Virus record (IMG/VR): IMGVR_UViG_3300035187_001913
Span: 1-42,399 of that record
DNA length: 42,399 nucleotides
Source: a virus
Reading direction: 5' to 3' (one strand)
Part shown: one piece after another, positions 4,932 to 11,302 of the stretch
Layout of the letters: each line of letters begins with the position of its first letter
Numbering within the stretch: position 1 is the first letter of the stretch
The notes under the pieces: generated by a model
What the model was told of the DNA's origin: nothing
Seen by the model: only the letters and a program-made list of their open reading frames with translations
Database searches by the model: none
Position numbers and translations under genes: made by a program

Positions 4932-4954
4932 GCCTAACCCCTCGCTCGAGCCGC
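4932..4954 (+). other. attC half site, R''-L'' arm only (right end of array)
   Basis: GCCTAAC (4932-4938), spacer CCCTC, then GCTCGAGCCGC (4944-4954), the same R''-5-L'' layout as the complete sites. No L'-R' partner follows before ninB, whose stop codon is at 4967-4969. The site is therefore truncated, and this cassette could not be excised through its own attC. Confidence 0.65.
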
Positions 4955-4966
4955 TTTTGTCGTTGC

Positions 4967-5359
4967 TCACGCGCTCGCCTCCCATGCCAGCAGCCATTCC
5001 AGAAACTCGCTGCCGTCTGCCTTGTCGAGCTTGCTCGTGCGGTTCGACACGTCCACCATGCGCAGCCCGTCCAGCGACTTGACCCACTTGCCGGGCCGCT
5101 TCGTCTCGCTGCGCCACTGCTCGACCAACAGCCAACGAAGCTCGTCCAGCGCTTGCGTGTCGGTCGGCCTGCCTGCCGTCTGAGCGATGCGCGCGACCGT
5201 GACGTGAATCAGCCGATTCTGCGGGCTCGTGCGGCGCTCTTCTTCGAGCGTGAGCTTGACGGGCTTGCCCGCCTCGGTGCGGCGCTTGATCCACTCGGCG
5301 GCCTTGGCGAGCACGTCGCTGGCCTGCTGCCATGTGTGAAGACTGATCGTGTGGCTCAC
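4967..5359 (-). CDS. ninB: NinB-like recombination protein
   Basis: A 130-residue NinB family protein. Features are the N-terminal helix QQASDVLAKAAEWIKRRTEA, the LEEERRTSPQNRLIH segment with QNR..H typical of NinB, and a C-terminal WRSETKRPGKWVKSLDG region. NinB (lambda Orf) helps RecA-loading in phage recombination. The GTG at 5359 overlaps the upstream stop (GTGA), which fixes the start; the longer frame to 5413 lies inside the nuclease gene. It lies directly upstream of the cassette array in the same transcript. Confidence 0.82.
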   Translation of the reverse strand: MSHTISLHTWQQASDVLAKAAEWIKRRTEAGKPVKLTLEEERRTSPQNRLIHVTVARIAQTAGRPTDTQALDELRWLLVEQWRSETKRPGKWVKSLDGLRMVDVSNRTSKLDKADGSEFLEWLLAWEASA

Positions 5360-5652
5360 TTGACGGTCACCTTTCCTTGCTTCGCCAGCTCGTGCAGCGT
5401 GAGCAGCGTCCACCGCTCCGCAAGCTCCCGGCGCTGTTCCTTGGTGTAGCTCTTGCCTTGGTCAAACTCGGTATGACAAGAGGGGCAGGCCGGGAACGTC
5501 CAGCAGTCTGGCGCCTTCATGCCCATGCCCTTGCCGATGTGGTTGACGTGCGCGGCCTGGCTCTCGCCCTCGCGGAAGCAGACCACGCACGGCAGCGCGG
5601 CGACGGCGCGGCGCCATGCTTCGCTGCGGTAGGTGTTCTGCTTGGCAAACAT
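5356..5652 (-). CDS. YbcO/DUF1364-like HNH-family nuclease
   Basis: A 98-residue putative nuclease with zinc-binding CVVC at 22-25, AAHVNHIGKGMGMKAPD in the centre and PACPSCHTEFDQG towards the end, the Cys/His pattern of the YbcO/Ref-like (DUF1364) family. It probably acts in recombination with its neighbours NinB and the annealing protein. Start overlaps the preceding stop by one base (TGATG), and its stop overlaps the ninB start. Confidence 0.75.
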   Translation of the reverse strand: MFAKQNTYRSEAWRRAVAALPCVVCFREGESQAAHVNHIGKGMGMKAPDCWTFPACPSCHTEFDQGKSYTKEQRRELAERWTLLTLHELAKQGKVTVK

Positions 5653-5960
5653 CAGAACGGGATGTCGTCGTCACCAGCGGGGGCGGCGGGCGGCGGGGGC
5701 GCGCGGCGCGGAGGCGGCGGCGGTGCGCCGGCCGTGCTCTTGTTGTACGCCGACAGCACCGCATCACCGAAGGCCCGCGAGGCGTAGACGTGGTTCCAGA
5801 ACTTGCCGTTCTCCTGCTTGCGCGACGGCCACGACACGAACGGGCCGGTTGGGCCTTGCATGATGCGGCAGCCCTTGATGGTGATGAACGGCTCATTGCC
5901 GGTCGGGGAGGTCAGCGCCACGTTGAACTGGTTGTCGTGGTGCTCGATTTCGATCTTCAT
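5652..5960 (-). CDS. SSB-like protein with acidic C-terminal tip
   Basis: A 102-residue protein. Residues 1-72 are beta-rich and contain GPFVSWPSRKQENGKFWNHV, similar to SpoVG-like or OB-type phage ssDNA-binding proteins. Then a Pro/Ala linker (APPPPPRRAPPPPAAPAG) and the tail DDDIPF, which matches the protein-interaction tip of bacterial SSB. Its place between the annealing protein and nuclease supports a recombination role. Exact family is uncertain. Confidence 0.72.
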   Translation of the reverse strand: MKIEIEHHDNQFNVALTSPTGNEPFITIKGCRIMQGPTGPFVSWPSRKQENGKFWNHVYASRAFGDAVLSAYNKSTAGAPPPPPRRAPPPPAAPAGDDDIPF

Positions 5961-6604
5961 GCGGCTTCCTTGATGCGCTTGGTGGTGGTGGTCGGGTACA
6001 GCGTGCGGATGTAGTCGCGGTCAGGGGTGGGCAGGCCAGACCAAACAGCGGTAGCGAACTCTTCGCCGAGGTCTTTGGCCGCGTCCCATTCCTGCTTAAC
6101 GCCGAGGTCGCGCTGCTCGGCCACATGCTCGCTGATGGCGTTGCGGACCTTCATCACAAGGGTGCGGTCAATCTTCGGCGCCTCGGGCTCGGGCGGCTCA
6201 TAGCCCGATTCGAGCGGCAGCTTTGCCCACAGCTCATAGGCAAGCCCGAAGGTCATTGCAGCGGCCATGCAGACCCCGCGGCGGTGCGTGTCGGTGACAT
6301 CGCGGGCGGTGATCTTGTCGCGCGGGATGGCGGCGTTTCGCGTGTCCATGACGGCCTGCGGAACAGGCGGCGTCGTGATGTCGTCCTTACGGAAGCGGAT
6401 CATCAGATAGCAGCCGACAGGGGCCGAGTGCAGGATGTCGCCCGCGGTTGTCGGCACCAGCTCGGGCAACCAGCCGGGGGCGTGCTCGCGCAACAGGTGC
6501 AGCGTGCGGCTCCAGTTGATGTACGAGGCAGAGAAGTTCCCGCCGCCGATCTTCTCGACCAGATCAGCGGTGGCAATGCCTGCGAGGTTGGGCAGTTGAA
6601 TCAT
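5957..6604 (-). CDS. Sak3/DUF1071-like single-strand annealing protein
   Basis: A 215-residue protein with the hallmark block PVMDTRNAAIP-like (residues ~82-95: QAVMDTRNAAIPRDKITARD) followed by VTDTHRRGVCMAAAMTFGLAYELW. This matches the conserved centre of DUF1071/Sak3 phage annealing proteins. It would anneal complementary ssDNA during phage recombination. Operon with the SSB-like gene (ATGA overlap 5957-5960). Confidence 0.75.
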   Translation of the reverse strand: MIQLPNLAGIATADLVEKIGGGNFSASYINWSRTLHLLREHAPGWLPELVPTTAGDILHSAPVGCYLMIRFRKDDITTPPVPQAVMDTRNAAIPRDKITARDVTDTHRRGVCMAAAMTFGLAYELWAKLPLESGYEPPEPEAPKIDRTLVMKVRNAISEHVAEQRDLGVKQEWDAAKDLGEEFATAVWSGLPTPDRDYIRTLYPTTTTKRIKEAA

Positions 6605-6780
6605 CGTTCGGCTCCTAGTGCAGCCTCGCGGGCGTACCGCTGGCCGACTGCGTTGGTAAGGTGCCGCAGTTGAATGCGGCAGATTCGGCGCTGTCGCAGC
6701 ATGCTCGGCAGCACGGGCAGCGGCTGCAGCGCGAGCTGAACGGCGCGGGTGTAGCGGTTGATCGGGTCGGGGGCGTTCAT
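6601..6780 (-). CDS. small hypothetical basic protein
   Basis: A 59-residue protein, MNAPDPINRYTRAVQLALQP..., rich in Arg and Leu. The start at 6780 is set by the ATGA overlap with the upstream gene (6777-6780); a longer frame to 6831 would overlap that gene extensively. It ends in an ATGA overlap with the annealing protein. Unknown function. Confidence 0.6.
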   Translation of the reverse strand: MNAPDPINRYTRAVQLALQPLPVLPSMLRQRRICRIQLRHLTNAVGQRYAREAALGAER

Positions 6781-6968
6781 GCGAACACCGCCACCAGAGC
6801 CACGATGCCGATGACAGCGGCAGCCGTCCATGCTGACTGCCAGTACCGCTGCTGCAGTTGGTCGGGCGTCTCAGGCGCCTCGCATGCCTCGGGGCACGGG
6901 CACTCCTGGCGGCCTTGGTTGCATGCGTCCGCGCTGCAGCGGCGGGCGGGCCATTGTGTTTCGCTCAT
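6777..6968 (-). CDS. small membrane-anchored Cys-rich protein
   Basis: A 63-residue protein with an N-terminal cysteine-rich stretch (RRCSADACNQGRQECPCPEA) and one C-terminal transmembrane helix (SAWTAAAVIGIVALVAVFA). Start at 6968 gives MSETQWPARR; the longer frame to 7139 is out of register with the gene on its 5' side. Tail-anchored topology suggests an inner-membrane host-takeover protein, function unknown. Confidence 0.62.
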   Translation of the reverse strand: MSETQWPARRCSADACNQGRQECPCPEACEAPETPDQLQQRYWQSAWTAAAVIGIVALVAVFA

Positions 6969-6981
6969 GATGAGTCCCATG

Positions 6982-7155
6982 TCAGTTGCCAGTGGCGCCC
7001 TGAGCCAGCAGGTAGCCCATAGCGATGAGAAGAAACCCGCCAACCGCCACACGGGCGGCGTAGGCAGCAACGGCGCGCAGCCAGAGCACAAGGCCCAGTC
7101 CGCGCGTGAACAGAAAGCGGTTCGGGCGCAGCGGCTCAAGGCGGGTGGGCTTCAT
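6982..7155 (-). CDS. 57-residue membrane protein
   Basis: A small ORF (MKPTRLEPLRPNRFLFTRGL...) with two hydrophobic stretches (GLGLVLWLRAVAAYAA and VAVGGFLLIAMGYLLAQ). Its start overlaps the stop of the upstream gene by ATGA (7152-7155). That coupling and the hydrophobic pattern support it as real despite its length. Role unknown. Confidence 0.58.
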   Translation of the reverse strand: MKPTRLEPLRPNRFLFTRGLGLVLWLRAVAAYAARVAVGGFLLIAMGYLLAQGATGN

Positions 7156-7382
7156 GCGGCCCCCTTGTGCTTGGCGATGGCGGCGCGGCCGGCGTCAGTG
7201 ATCGTCTCGGCGTCTGCGATAAACCCGCGGTCCATCAGCGCGGTAAGCACTTTCTCTCGCGCGTAGAACGCGAGAGGCCCGCGGCTGTAATCGTCCAACT
7301 CGCGGAACGTGCCGAAGCGGTCAATGCAGCGCAGTTCCGCCAGCATGGTGGCGGTTAGCGGCTTGAAGCGGGCGGCACTCAT
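7152..7382 (-). CDS. hypothetical, winged-helix-like
   Basis: A 76-residue protein (MSAARFKPLTATMLAELRCI...). The C-terminal half, REKVLTALMDRGFIADAETI followed by TDAGRAAI, resembles the recognition helix and wing of small winged-helix proteins. Overlaps both neighbours by ATGA. Function not known. Confidence 0.65.
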   Translation of the reverse strand: MSAARFKPLTATMLAELRCIDRFGTFRELDDYSRGPLAFYAREKVLTALMDRGFIADAETITDAGRAAIAKHKGAA

Positions 7383-7795
7383 TCCGCGCTCTCCTCGATC
7401 AGCAGTTGCTGAGCGCGCTCCGTCCAGCCGTATTCGTCGGCCTTGCGCTCAAGGTGCTTGTCAGCCCAGCAGCGGAAGTTGAGCCCCACCAACTCAAGGT
7501 CAGCAGTCGGGCAGCGCAAGATCAGGCGCAACCAGTCGTCCATGTTGTCGGCGTCACACTGAGCCTTGAGCTTGTCGATGGGCTGGCATTCGCTGCTGCC
7601 GCAGGTGTCGTACAGCGCCATCAGCGCTTCGCCGGCCGGGTTGTCGATTTCGTCTTCGATCAGCTCGGTGAGACGGTCGGACAAGTGGATGTCGTCCATG
7701 TCCTCGCGGCTGGGCTTGCCGGCGCTGATGTAGCCAGCGCCGCCGCGGGTGTTGTGGAACTGCGGGGGCTGGCCGAAGATCGCGTAGCCGTTCAT
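7379..7795 (-). CDS. first gene of the PL operon, hypothetical
   Basis: A 138-residue acidic protein (MNGYAIFGQPPQFHNTRGGA...). The ATG at 7795 has GGAAGGA 8 bases upstream. The longer frame to 7894 would start upstream of the mapped PL promoter and cannot be translated from it. Contains several Cys/Trp (CGSSECQP, LRCPTADLELVGLNFRCW). No family recognised. Confidence 0.72.
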   Translation of the reverse strand: MNGYAIFGQPPQFHNTRGGAGYISAGKPSREDMDDIHLSDRLTELIEDEIDNPAGEALMALYDTCGSSECQPIDKLKAQCDADNMDDWLRLILRCPTADLELVGLNFRCWADKHLERKADEYGWTERAQQLLIEESAE

Positions 7796-7852
7796 CGCCT
7801 TGTCCTTCCCGGCCCTCCGCAAGATCGCGGGGTTCTGTGGGCCGATGAAAGG

Positions 7853-7881
7853 ATTTAAGCATGCTTCACAAAAAGGCGCAA
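7853..7881 (-). promoter_or_regulatory. PL early promoter with operator
   Basis: Minus strand: -35 TTGCGC (7881-7876), 17-base spacer, -10 TTAAAT (7858-7853). The perfect palindrome AAGCATGCTT (7857-7866) covers the end of the spacer and the -10. The same -35, spacing and operator placement occur at PR (8371-8399), so both lytic promoters are controlled by the same CI/Cro-type protein. Predicted RNA start is near 7846. Confidence 0.85.
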
Positions 7882-7924
7882 GTATTCTTTGCATCCCTAG
7901 GGAAACTACTTAGGCAACGGAGGG

Positions 7925-8335
7925 TTACCGACGCAAGGGAATGACAGTCCCGGGGGTCGGGGGGTTGCGGTCGATCAGCGCGGATAGCTGGTCGAGTTGG
8001 GCGCGTGCCTGGTGCATCACCGATGCGGTGACTTTCAGCCGTTCAGCTTCGGGCAGGACGCGCAGGGCGACGATCAGGTCGCGCTCTTGCGGTGACAGTG
8101 ACATTTCTCGCTCAGCCTTCTCTAGGGCCATATCCCCTAGGTCAGCCGCGAGCCACTCAGTTCTGACGCCGAGGAACAGCGCCGCCTTGACGCAGTTCTC
8201 TGCTGTCAGTGCTCTAGTTGAGCCGCTCAGCACCTGACCAATAGCCTGCACGCTAACACCCAGCGCGCTTGCGAGGGTCTTAGGCGTGGCGTTGGCACGG
8301 GCAATCGCCGCTTGCAGCCGGTCCTGAAAGCTCAT
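7925..8335 (-). CDS. cI: CI-like repressor (short, XRE-type)
   Basis: A 136-residue protein. Residues ~5-62 form an XRE/lambda-type HTH (LQAAIARANATPKTLASALG, VSVQAIGQVLSG, TAENCVKAALFLGV). The rest is a helical region (MALEKAEREMSLSPQERDLI...) with no LexA/S24 peptidase signature, no Ser-Lys dyad and no room for one. Start at 8335 (MSFQDR) fits the domain. Divergent from cro across a shared operator region. Acts as the lysogeny repressor by context; lack of a self-cleavage domain implies a different induction route. Confidence 0.85.
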   Translation of the reverse strand: MSFQDRLQAAIARANATPKTLASALGVSVQAIGQVLSGSTRALTAENCVKAALFLGVRTEWLAADLGDMALEKAEREMSLSPQERDLIVALRVLPEAERLKVTASVMHQARAQLDQLSALIDRNPPTPGTVIPLRR

Positions 8336-8362
8336 GCTTGGAATTTTCACAGGGTGCCCGCT

Positions 8363-8399
8363 GAGCATGCTTGCGCGCATTCGGGAAGCATGCTTTAAT
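8363..8399 (+). promoter_or_regulatory. PR promoter and OR operators
   Basis: -35 TTGCGC (8371-8376), 17-base spacer, -10 TTTAAT (8394-8399). Two operator copies, GAGCATGCTT (8363-8372) and AAGCATGCTT (8386-8395), have centres 23 bp apart and overlap the -35 and -10 boxes. With the PL copy at 7857-7866 this gives three sites of one palindrome. The CI promoter on the other strand in this interval has no strong boxes. Confidence 0.87.
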
Positions 8400-8404
8400 G
8401 GCGC

Positions 8405-8596
8405 ATGACCAAGACCGAAGCTATCCGACTTTTGGGGGGTACGCCTGCGGCGGCTGCGGCTGCTGTCGGGGTGTCCGTGCAGGCAATCGCGCAGTGGCCC
8501 GAGGACTTGCCGCCGCGGATTGCTGACCGTGTGCAGGCTGCGCTGTGGCGCATGGCTCAAGGTCGCCCGGGGGTCACGTCGAAGGCTGTCGCCTGA
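8405..8596 (+). CDS. cro: Cro-like repressor
   Basis: A 63-residue Cro family protein: MTKTEAIRLLGGTPAAAAAA, then VGVSVQAIAQWPEDLPPRIADRV. The GGT-A-A..AVGVS.QAI.QWP pattern is typical of P22/HK022-type Cro. First gene of the rightward early operon. The ATG is only 6 bases after the -10 box, so the transcript should be leaderless or nearly so. Confidence 0.87.
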   Translation: MTKTEAIRLLGGTPAAAAAAVGVSVQAIAQWPEDLPPRIADRVQAALWRMAQGRPGVTSKAVA

Positions 8597-8850
8597 TGCT
8601 GCCGCTCGACGTAGCCCGCTGCGCGGGTCGCAAGCCGTTCACCGCTGACCGCTGCCAACGGCGCGACCAGTGCGCCCGATGGCTGGCGAAAAGCGGACCG
8701 GCCAGCCCGTTTTACCTGAGCGTGTGCGAGCAGGGCGACAAGTTCATCCATGCCGAGACTGTCGCAGCCCCGGCCGCCGCAGACCATCCCCTGCACGCAT
8801 CGTCCGAGCGGGTGATGTCCGCCCGTACAGGAGAGCAAGCATGGCCGTGA
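8596..8850 (+). CDS. small Cys-rich phage protein
   Basis: An 84-residue protein with cysteines in CAGRKPFTADRCQRRDQCAR and CEQG, a spacing that could coordinate zinc, and a less structured C-terminus. The start at 8596 overlaps the cro stop (TGATG). It overlaps the HNH gene by 10 bases. Unknown function. Confidence 0.68.
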   Translation: MLPLDVARCAGRKPFTADRCQRRDQCARWLAKSGPASPFYLSVCEQGDKFIHAETVAAPAAADHPLHASSERVMSARTGEQAWP

Positions 8851-9350
8851 CGAACCTGACGGCTGATGCTGCGCGCGAGAGGTTTAGTTATGACCCCGCA
8901 TCGGGGCGGCTTTGGCAGAGGCCAAGCCCGCGCATCAAAGCGAAGTTTTGTGAGACCCGAAATTCTGACGGATACGTGGTGGTCAAGTTTGCAAGACGCC
9001 AGTTCATGGCGCACCGAGTGATTTGGCTCATGGTGCATGGCAAGTGGCCCGTTGGCTGCATTGACCACATCAACGGCGTTAGGGACGACAACCGCCTTGA
9101 GAACCTGCGCGATGCTGATGCGCTCATAAACGCCCAGAACAAGTTGCCGCGCCCAACAGGCAGCAGGCCAGCAACAGGAGTGCGCAAGCATGGCCGCAAG
9201 TTTGCCGTCTACCTTGGCTATGCCGGCCGCTTGAACTACGTTGGGTTGTACCCAACGATTGAGGAAGCAGTGCAGCAGTACCAGCAAGAGAAGCGGTTGG
9301 CGATGGAGCGCTCGCTCGGCGGAAACACACTGCGCACAGGTGGCGAGTAA
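8841..9350 (+). CDS. HNH homing-type endonuclease with AP2-like domain
   Basis: A 169-residue protein. Central HNH_3 motif (residues ~55-95: HRVIWLMVHGKWPVG then IDHINGVRDDNRLENLR), then a C-terminal AP2-like DNA-binding domain (GVRKHGRKFAVYLGYAG, NYVGLYPTIEEAVQQY). This architecture is that of free-standing phage HNH homing endonucleases. AGGAG lies 7 bases before the ATG at 8841. Probably selfish DNA in the early operon, although a role in phage DNA metabolism cannot be excluded. Confidence 0.86.
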   Translation: MAVTNLTADAARERFSYDPASGRLWQRPSPRIKAKFCETRNSDGYVVVKFARRQFMAHRVIWLMVHGKWPVGCIDHINGVRDDNRLENLRDADALINAQNKLPRPTGSRPATGVRKHGRKFAVYLGYAGRLNYVGLYPTIEEAVQQYQQEKRLAMERSLGGNTLRTGGE

Positions 9351-9610
9351 TGACGAGCCCGCACTACACCGGCCACCACACGCGCCGCATCTGCCTGATT
9401 CTCAAGACCATCCGCCGCTACGGCTGGATGACGCGCGACGAGCTGATGACGGCTCTGGACGTGCCGCGCAATGGCGATCAACTCAAGCTGCTGCGCCTGC
9501 TGGAAGACGAGGGCATCCTCGACAGCCGAAAGCGTGTGAAGCCCTGGGGCAAGTCAGGGCCTGCGCCGGAAGAGTTCGCGCTTTCCTCTTCGTGGCGGGA
9601 TGACGCATGA
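9350..9610 (+). CDS. winged-helix protein, hypothetical
   Basis: An 86-residue protein with a predicted winged helix (ICLILKTIRRYGWMTRDELM TALDVP, then LKLLRLLEDEGILDSRKRV). It shares general layout with the next gene, so the two may be distant paralogues. One-base overlap (TAATG) with the HNH gene and ATGA with the next. Confidence 0.68.
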   Translation: MTSPHYTGHHTRRICLILKTIRRYGWMTRDELMTALDVPRNGDQLKLLRLLEDEGILDSRKRVKPWGKSGPAPEEFALSSSWRDDA

Positions 9611-9843
9611 GCAACAGCCCGATGACCCTGCGCGAGCGCGTGGTTCTCTACTTCGGCCGCAACCCAGACGAAGAGCTTACGTCTCACGACGTGCTCGCCA
9701 AGTGGGGCATCTCCGATGTTCGCATCGTGCGCAACAGCCTGCGCTATGCCGTGCGTCAGGGCGTCATCGCCTGCAACTGGCGGCCGGGGCAGCTCGCGGT
9801 GTACTCGGCCGGGCCGGTGCTGCGCCAGGAGGTGGGGGCGTGA
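9607..9843 (+). CDS. winged-helix protein, hypothetical
   Basis: A 78-residue protein: LRERVVLYFGRNPDEELTSH, DVLAKWGISDVRIVRNSLRY, AVRQGVIACNW and a GQLAVYS wing. DNA-binding winged helix by pattern. Coupled to the previous gene by ATGA. Possibly a replication-region regulator; no family assigned. Confidence 0.68.
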   Translation: MSNSPMTLRERVVLYFGRNPDEELTSHDVLAKWGISDVRIVRNSLRYAVRQGVIACNWRPGQLAVYSAGPVLRQEVGA

Positions 9844-9920
9844 ACTACAAAAAAGCGAACCCGGAGACGGCGGTAACCGTCCCGGGCTCTATCACCAACC
9901 AGCATAGGAGTGCTGACTGA
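9840..9920 (+). CDS. possible 26-residue peptide upstream of helicase
   Basis: GTG at 9840 overlaps the upstream stop (GTGA) and the frame VNYKKANPETAVTVPGSITN... stops at 9918-9920, abutting the helicase ATG at 9920. The overlap at both ends suggests coupling, but the peptide has no recognisable features and much of its sequence forms the hairpin at 9860-9886. It may be a leader region only. Confidence 0.3.
   Translation: MNYKKANPETAVTVPGSITNQHRSAD
9860..9886 (+). promoter_or_regulatory. stem-loop before the helicase gene
   Basis: CCCGG-A-GACGG (9860-9870) pairs with CCGTC-CCGGG (9877-9886), giving a 10-bp stem with one bulged A and a 6-base loop. No U-run follows, so it is not an intrinsic terminator. 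Sitting 33 bases before the helicase start it could control translation or stabilise mRNA. Confidence 0.5.
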
Positions 9921-11302
9921 TGACTAGTGAAAGTGTAGGGGACTACGGGGCGTTCCTGTTGTCCAAGAGCCAAGCCGGGGCTGATAGTGGGTTCGCCCCT
10001 GTCTGGATGCCGGATGCGTTGATCGACTTCCAGCAGTCGTTAGCAGAGTGGGCCATCCGCAAGGGCCGCGCTGCCAACATGGCCGACTGCGGGCTTGGCA
10101 AGACCTTGATGGGCCTGACCTGGGCGTCGAATGTTGCGCGCAAGACGGGCAAGCCGGTCTTGTACCTGACGCCGGTTGCCGTTGCGCCACAGACGATCCG
10201 CGAGGGTGAGAAGTTCGGCATTGAATGCCGGCACTCACGCGACGGCAACTCGAGCGGGCACATCGTGGTGACGAACTACGAAAAGTTGCACCTGTTCAGC
10301 GCGGCCGACTTCTCCGGCGTGGTGTGCGATGAGTCGAGCATCCTTAAGAGCTTTGCCGGCCAGCGCCGCGGCGAGATTACCGCGTTCATGCGCAAGGTGC
10401 CGTATCGGCTGCTGCAAACGGCCACGGCTGCGCCGAACGACTACATCGAATTGGGCACGTCTTCCGAGGCGCTTGGGTACATGGGCTACATGGACATGCT
10501 CAACCGCTTTTTTAAGAACGACCTGAACAACAGCGCGCAGGGCCGAATGCGCGGCGAGGTCATCAAGTGGCGGCTGAAGGGCCACGCGGAACAGCCGTTT
10601 TGGCGTTGGGTGTGTTCATGGGCTCGGGCAACGCGGCGGCCGTCAGACCTGGGGTTTGATGACGCGCGCTTTGTGCTGCCGCCGCTGCACGAGGTCGAGC
10701 ACTTGATCGAAGTCAACTCGCTGGCCGATGGCATGTTGTTTGCGCTGCCGGCTGTCGGGCTGAAGGAACAGCGCGAGGAACGACGCCGCACGGTGCAGGA
10801 GCGCTGTGAAAAGGTGGCCTCGCTGGTCAACCATACGGGGCAGCCTGCAATCGTCTGGTGCCACCTGAACGACGAAGGCGATCTGCTGGAAAAGCTGATT
10901 CCCGATGGCGTGCAGGTCAGCGGCAGCGACTCGGAAGAAGTCAAGGAGGAGCGGCTTACAGCCTTTGCCGAGGGCAAGGCTCGGATTCTGATCACGAAGC
11001 CGAAGATCGGCGCATGGGGTCTTAACTTCCAACACTGCAATCACGTCGTCTTCTTCCCCTCGCACAGCTTTGAGCAGTACTACCAAGCGGTGCGGCGGTG
11101 CTGGCGCTTCGGGCAACAGCGCCCGGTACGGGTGGACATTGTGACTACTGAGGGCGAGCGCGGAATCACGCGCAACCTTCAGCGCAAGGCGGATCAAGCC
11201 GACGAGATGTTTTCGCGCTTGGTGGCCGAGATGAACAACGCGCTTCGCATCGAACGCGCAAACAACGCAACGAAGACAGTGGAGATCCCCGCATGGCTGT
11301 GA
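9920..11302 (+). CDS. SNF2-like SF2 DNA helicase
   Basis: A 460-residue superfamily 2 helicase. Motif Q-like FQQSLAEWA, Walker A ADCGLGKT (55-62), DESS box (137-140), TATAAPND (motif III-like), and the C-terminal RecA domain with ITKPKIGAWGLNFQ and QYYQAVRRCWRFGQQRPV (motif VI). The compact SNF2-type layout is common in phage replication modules. Overlaps the methyltransferase by 10 bases, so the two are co-translated. Probable role in replication or DNA remodelling. Confidence 0.88.
   Translation: MTSESVGDYGAFLLSKSQAGADSGFAPVWMPDALIDFQQSLAEWAIRKGRAANMADCGLGKTLMGLTWASNVARKTGKPVLYLTPVAVAPQTIREGEKFGIECRHSRDGNSSGHIVVTNYEKLHLFSAADFSGVVCDESSILKSFAGQRRGEITAFMRKVPYRLLQTATAAPNDYIELGTSSEALGYMGYMDMLNRFFKNDLNNSAQGRMRGEVIKWRLKGHAEQPFWRWVCSWARATRRPSDLGFDDARFVLPPLHEVEHLIEVNSLADGMLFALPAVGLKEQREERRRTVQERCEKVASLVNHTGQPAIVWCHLNDEGDLLEKLIPDGVQVSGSDSEEVKEERLTAFAEGKARILITKPKIGAWGLNFQHCNHVVFFPSHSFEQYYQAVRRCWRFGQQRPVRVDIVTTEGERGITRNLQRKADQADEMFSRLVAEMNNALRIERANNATKTVEIPAWL

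Larger units (their letters stand above)
2303..4954. mobile_element. attC cassette array without integron integrase (CALIN-like), six cassettes
   Basis: Five complete attC-like sites (2664-2730, 2909-3009, 3469-3540, 3756-3842, 4496-4569) and two half sites (2303-2309, 4932-4954) separate nine small minus-strand genes. Each complete site has a RYYYAAC-type R'' core, a 4-5 base spacer, an imperfect inverted repeat with two or three unpaired bases on the R'' side, a 4-6 base spacer and a GTTRRRY-type R' core. Crossovers after the G of R' define cassettes 2304-2724, 2725-3003, 3004-3534, 3535-3836, 3837-4563 and a truncated sixth from 4564. No intI is present in the genome. The array sits between ninB and an unknown gene in the PL operon. 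Confidence 0.88.
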
